Assembly: GCF_013294065.1 (NCBI RefSeq)
Contig: NZ_JABSNM010000003.1
Span: 97,351 to 161,350, forward strand
Reading direction: 5' to 3'
Source of the DNA: Sphaerotilus uruguayifluvii
GTDB taxonomy: Bacteria > Pseudomonadota > Gammaproteobacteria > Burkholderiales > Burkholderiaceae_C
Length of the DNA: 64,000 nucleotides
Made by a program: the position numbers and the translations under genes
Notes under the pieces: generated by a model
Database searches by the model: none
What the model was told of the DNA's origin: nothing
Seen by the model: only the letters and a program-made list of their open reading frames with translations
Shown here: positions 62,730 to 64,000 of the stretch, one piece after another
How positions within the stretch are numbered: position 1 is the first letter of the stretch
Layout of the letters: each line of letters starts with the position of its first letter

Positions 62730-64000
62730 TCAGGCGCCGAGCTCGCGCGAGCCCGCGGCTGCACCGCGTCGGGGGGCCGCGGCCTGCACCGGCGCCGCCG
62801 GCATCGCGGCCACGGGCTGGGCCGCGCCCTGGACCGGGGCCGGCGCGTTCGGACGCGAGAAGATCAGGTCGACATCGCCGGTGTTCAGGCGCCAGGCCTG
62901 GGGGCCGCCGCTGCGCAGCGCGCGGGTGACCAGCGACTGCGCCGACAGGCGATGCCAGTCCTCGGGCACACGCTGGCCGTTCGACACCGCGAGCACCTTC
63001 AGGTGCTGGCGGATCAGCGCGTCGAGCGCCGGGCCGAGCTTGACCGCCTCGTCGAGCTTGGACAGGATGATGCCGCGCGCCTGGCTGGCCGAGTAGGCGC
63101 TGAGCACGTCCTCGATCGTCTCGCCCTGCTGCGCGGCATTGACCACCAGCAGCCGCTTGATGCTGCGGTGCGAGAGCATGTCGAGCAGGTCGCGGGTGCG
63201 CGCGTCGCGCTGCGCCAGGCCAGCGGTGTCGATCAGCACCATTCTCTTGCCCGACAGCAGGTCGAGCAGGTCCTCCAGCGCCGCACGGTCATGCGCGGTG
63301 TGCACCGGCACGCCGAGAATGCGGCCATAGGCGCGCAGCTGCTCGTGCGCGCCGACCCGGTAGGCGTCGAGCGTGATCAGGCCGAGGTTGGCCGCGCCGT
63401 GGCGGGTCGCGAACGAGGTCGCCAGCTTGGCGGTCGAGGTGGTCTTGCCGACGCCGGTCGAGCCGATCATCGCGTAGACGCCGCCCTGGTCCTCGATGTC
63501 GGGCTCGTTCTCGCCGGTCAGCACGTTGCGCTGCAGCACGTCGGCGGCCCAGACCATCTCGTCGGTCACGTCGTCCCCCAGGCTGTCGCAGAGCTTGCGG
63601 ATCAGGCCGGGCGAGAAGCCGGCGTCGAGCAGGCGCATCGTCAGCTGCGAATGGCGCGGGCTGTTGTGCAGCCGGTCCATGAAGGCCATCGTGTTGAAGC
63701 GCTCCTCGATCATGCCCTTCATGGCACGGATCTCGTTGAGCATCTCCGTCGAGGACGGCAGGATCGAGTCGCCCGGATCGACGCCGCGCGGTGCGGCGGC
63801 CATGCGTGCCGGCGCCATCTCGCCGGGCTCGGGCATGTCCAGACGCGGCATGCGGCTGGTGTCGTACAGGTCGCCGTCGGAGGTCGAGAGCTGCTCGTCG
63901 TCGTGCAGGCTCATGACCGGGGGATAGGGGCGCTGCCCGACCGCGGGCAGGGCCTCCTCGCGGTCGCGCAGCTCCTGCTGGCGCATCCAGTCCGCATAGG
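62730..64000 (-). CDS. flhF: Flagellar biosynthesis GTPase FlhF (5' end outside window)
   Basis: SRP-type GTPase that sets the position of polar flagella. The visible part reaches the right edge of the window: the first codons are outside, since the frame stays open to 64000 and the known N-terminal domain is missing. The G domain is complete: GSTGVGKTTSTAKLA (P-loop), LDAYRVGAHEQLRAYG, VLIDTAGLAQRD, LSKLDEAVKLG. A Pro/Ala-rich tail follows (PAPVQGAAQPVAAMPAAP). It is regulated by FlhG, encoded 46 bases downstream. Confidence 0.93.
   Translation of the reverse strand, partial: YADWMRQQELRDREEALPAVGQRPYPPVMSLHDDEQLSTSDGDLYDTSRMPRLDMPEPGEMAPARMAAAPRGVDPGDSILPSSTEMLNEIRAMKGMIEERFNTMAFMDRLHNSPRHSQLTMRLLDAGFSPGLIRKLCDSLGDDVTDEMVWAADVLQRNVLTGENEPDIEDQGGVYAMIGSTGVGKTTSTAKLATSFATRHGAANLGLITLDAYRVGAHEQLRAYGRILGVPVHTAHDRAALEDLLDLLSGKRMVLIDTAGLAQRDARTRDLLDMLSHRSIKRLLVVNAAQQGETIEDVLSAYSASQARGIILSKLDEAVKLGPALDALIRQHLKVLAVSNGQRVPEDWHRLSAQSLVTRALRSGGPQAWRLNTGDVDLIFSRPNAPAPVQGAAQPVAAMPAAPVQAAAPRRGAAAGSRELGA

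Overview
The window is 64 kb of very G+C-rich chromosome from a free-living, flagellated, piliated, respiring betaproteobacterium, most likely order Burkholderiales. The TCA block (acnB, a CitE-like lyase, mdh divergent from a GntR regulator, then sdhCDAB-sdhE-gltA), the minor-pilin operon ending in pilY1, and the flhF-flhG-fliA cluster are all typical of that order. The genus cannot be fixed from the sequence. Layout: 1-4300 is the edge of an integrative element. A P4-type tyrosine integrase faces the 3' end of tRNA-Arg(CCT). Beyond it lie helically phased TGTTCCC repeats, a repeat-rich non-coding stretch, three small unknown genes in a leftward operon, and a tandem ~145-bp repeat with hairpins. 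The element runs off the left edge. 4.4-9.9 kb holds a secreted barrel/lipoprotein pair, a PAS-GGDEF diguanylate cyclase and a patatin lipase. 9.9-19.7 kb is a three-gene surface operon: a giant DUF11/SdrD-B repeat protein, a giant outer-membrane protein and an OmpA-type peptidoglycan anchor. 20.2-24.3 kb has a UvrD-type helicase flanked by two paralogous mini-cytochromes c, and a small lipoprotein. 24.4-27.5 kb has a Tat-exported PhoX-type phosphatase behind a four-unit Pho box, and a retropepsin-like protease. 27.6-35.6 kb is a type IV pilus operon (pilE, fimT, pilV, pilW, pilX, pilY1, plus a TonB-like protein). 35.6-42.6 kb is mixed housekeeping: two metallo-beta-lactamase-fold proteins, an acyltransferase, trhP and small unknown genes. 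42.6-45.2 kb is the 5-oxoprolinase operon pxpB-pxpC-pxpA. 45.3-47.5 kb is a less G+C-rich islet carrying one large unknown gene with a PD-(D/E)XK nuclease signature. It is bounded by acnB's own 3' end and a diverged 30-bp copy of that end. 47.5-59.3 kb is the TCA-cycle block, with the same palindromic operator in front of acnB and between mdh and gntR. 59.4-64 kb holds a small membrane protein, a soluble chemoreceptor, fliA, an FlhG-like protein lacking a P-loop, and the C-terminal part of flhF, which is cut by the right edge. How it works together: the GntR regulator probably coordinates acnB, mdh and itself with the adjacent sdh-gltA genes. The pilus and flagellar blocks supply motility. PhoX is probably a phosphate-starvation gene. 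The best candidate for an undescribed system is the nuclease-like islet at the 3' end of acnB: a compact insertion with direct-repeat ends, no integrase of its own, and an unrecognised protein with the hallmarks of a defence nuclease.
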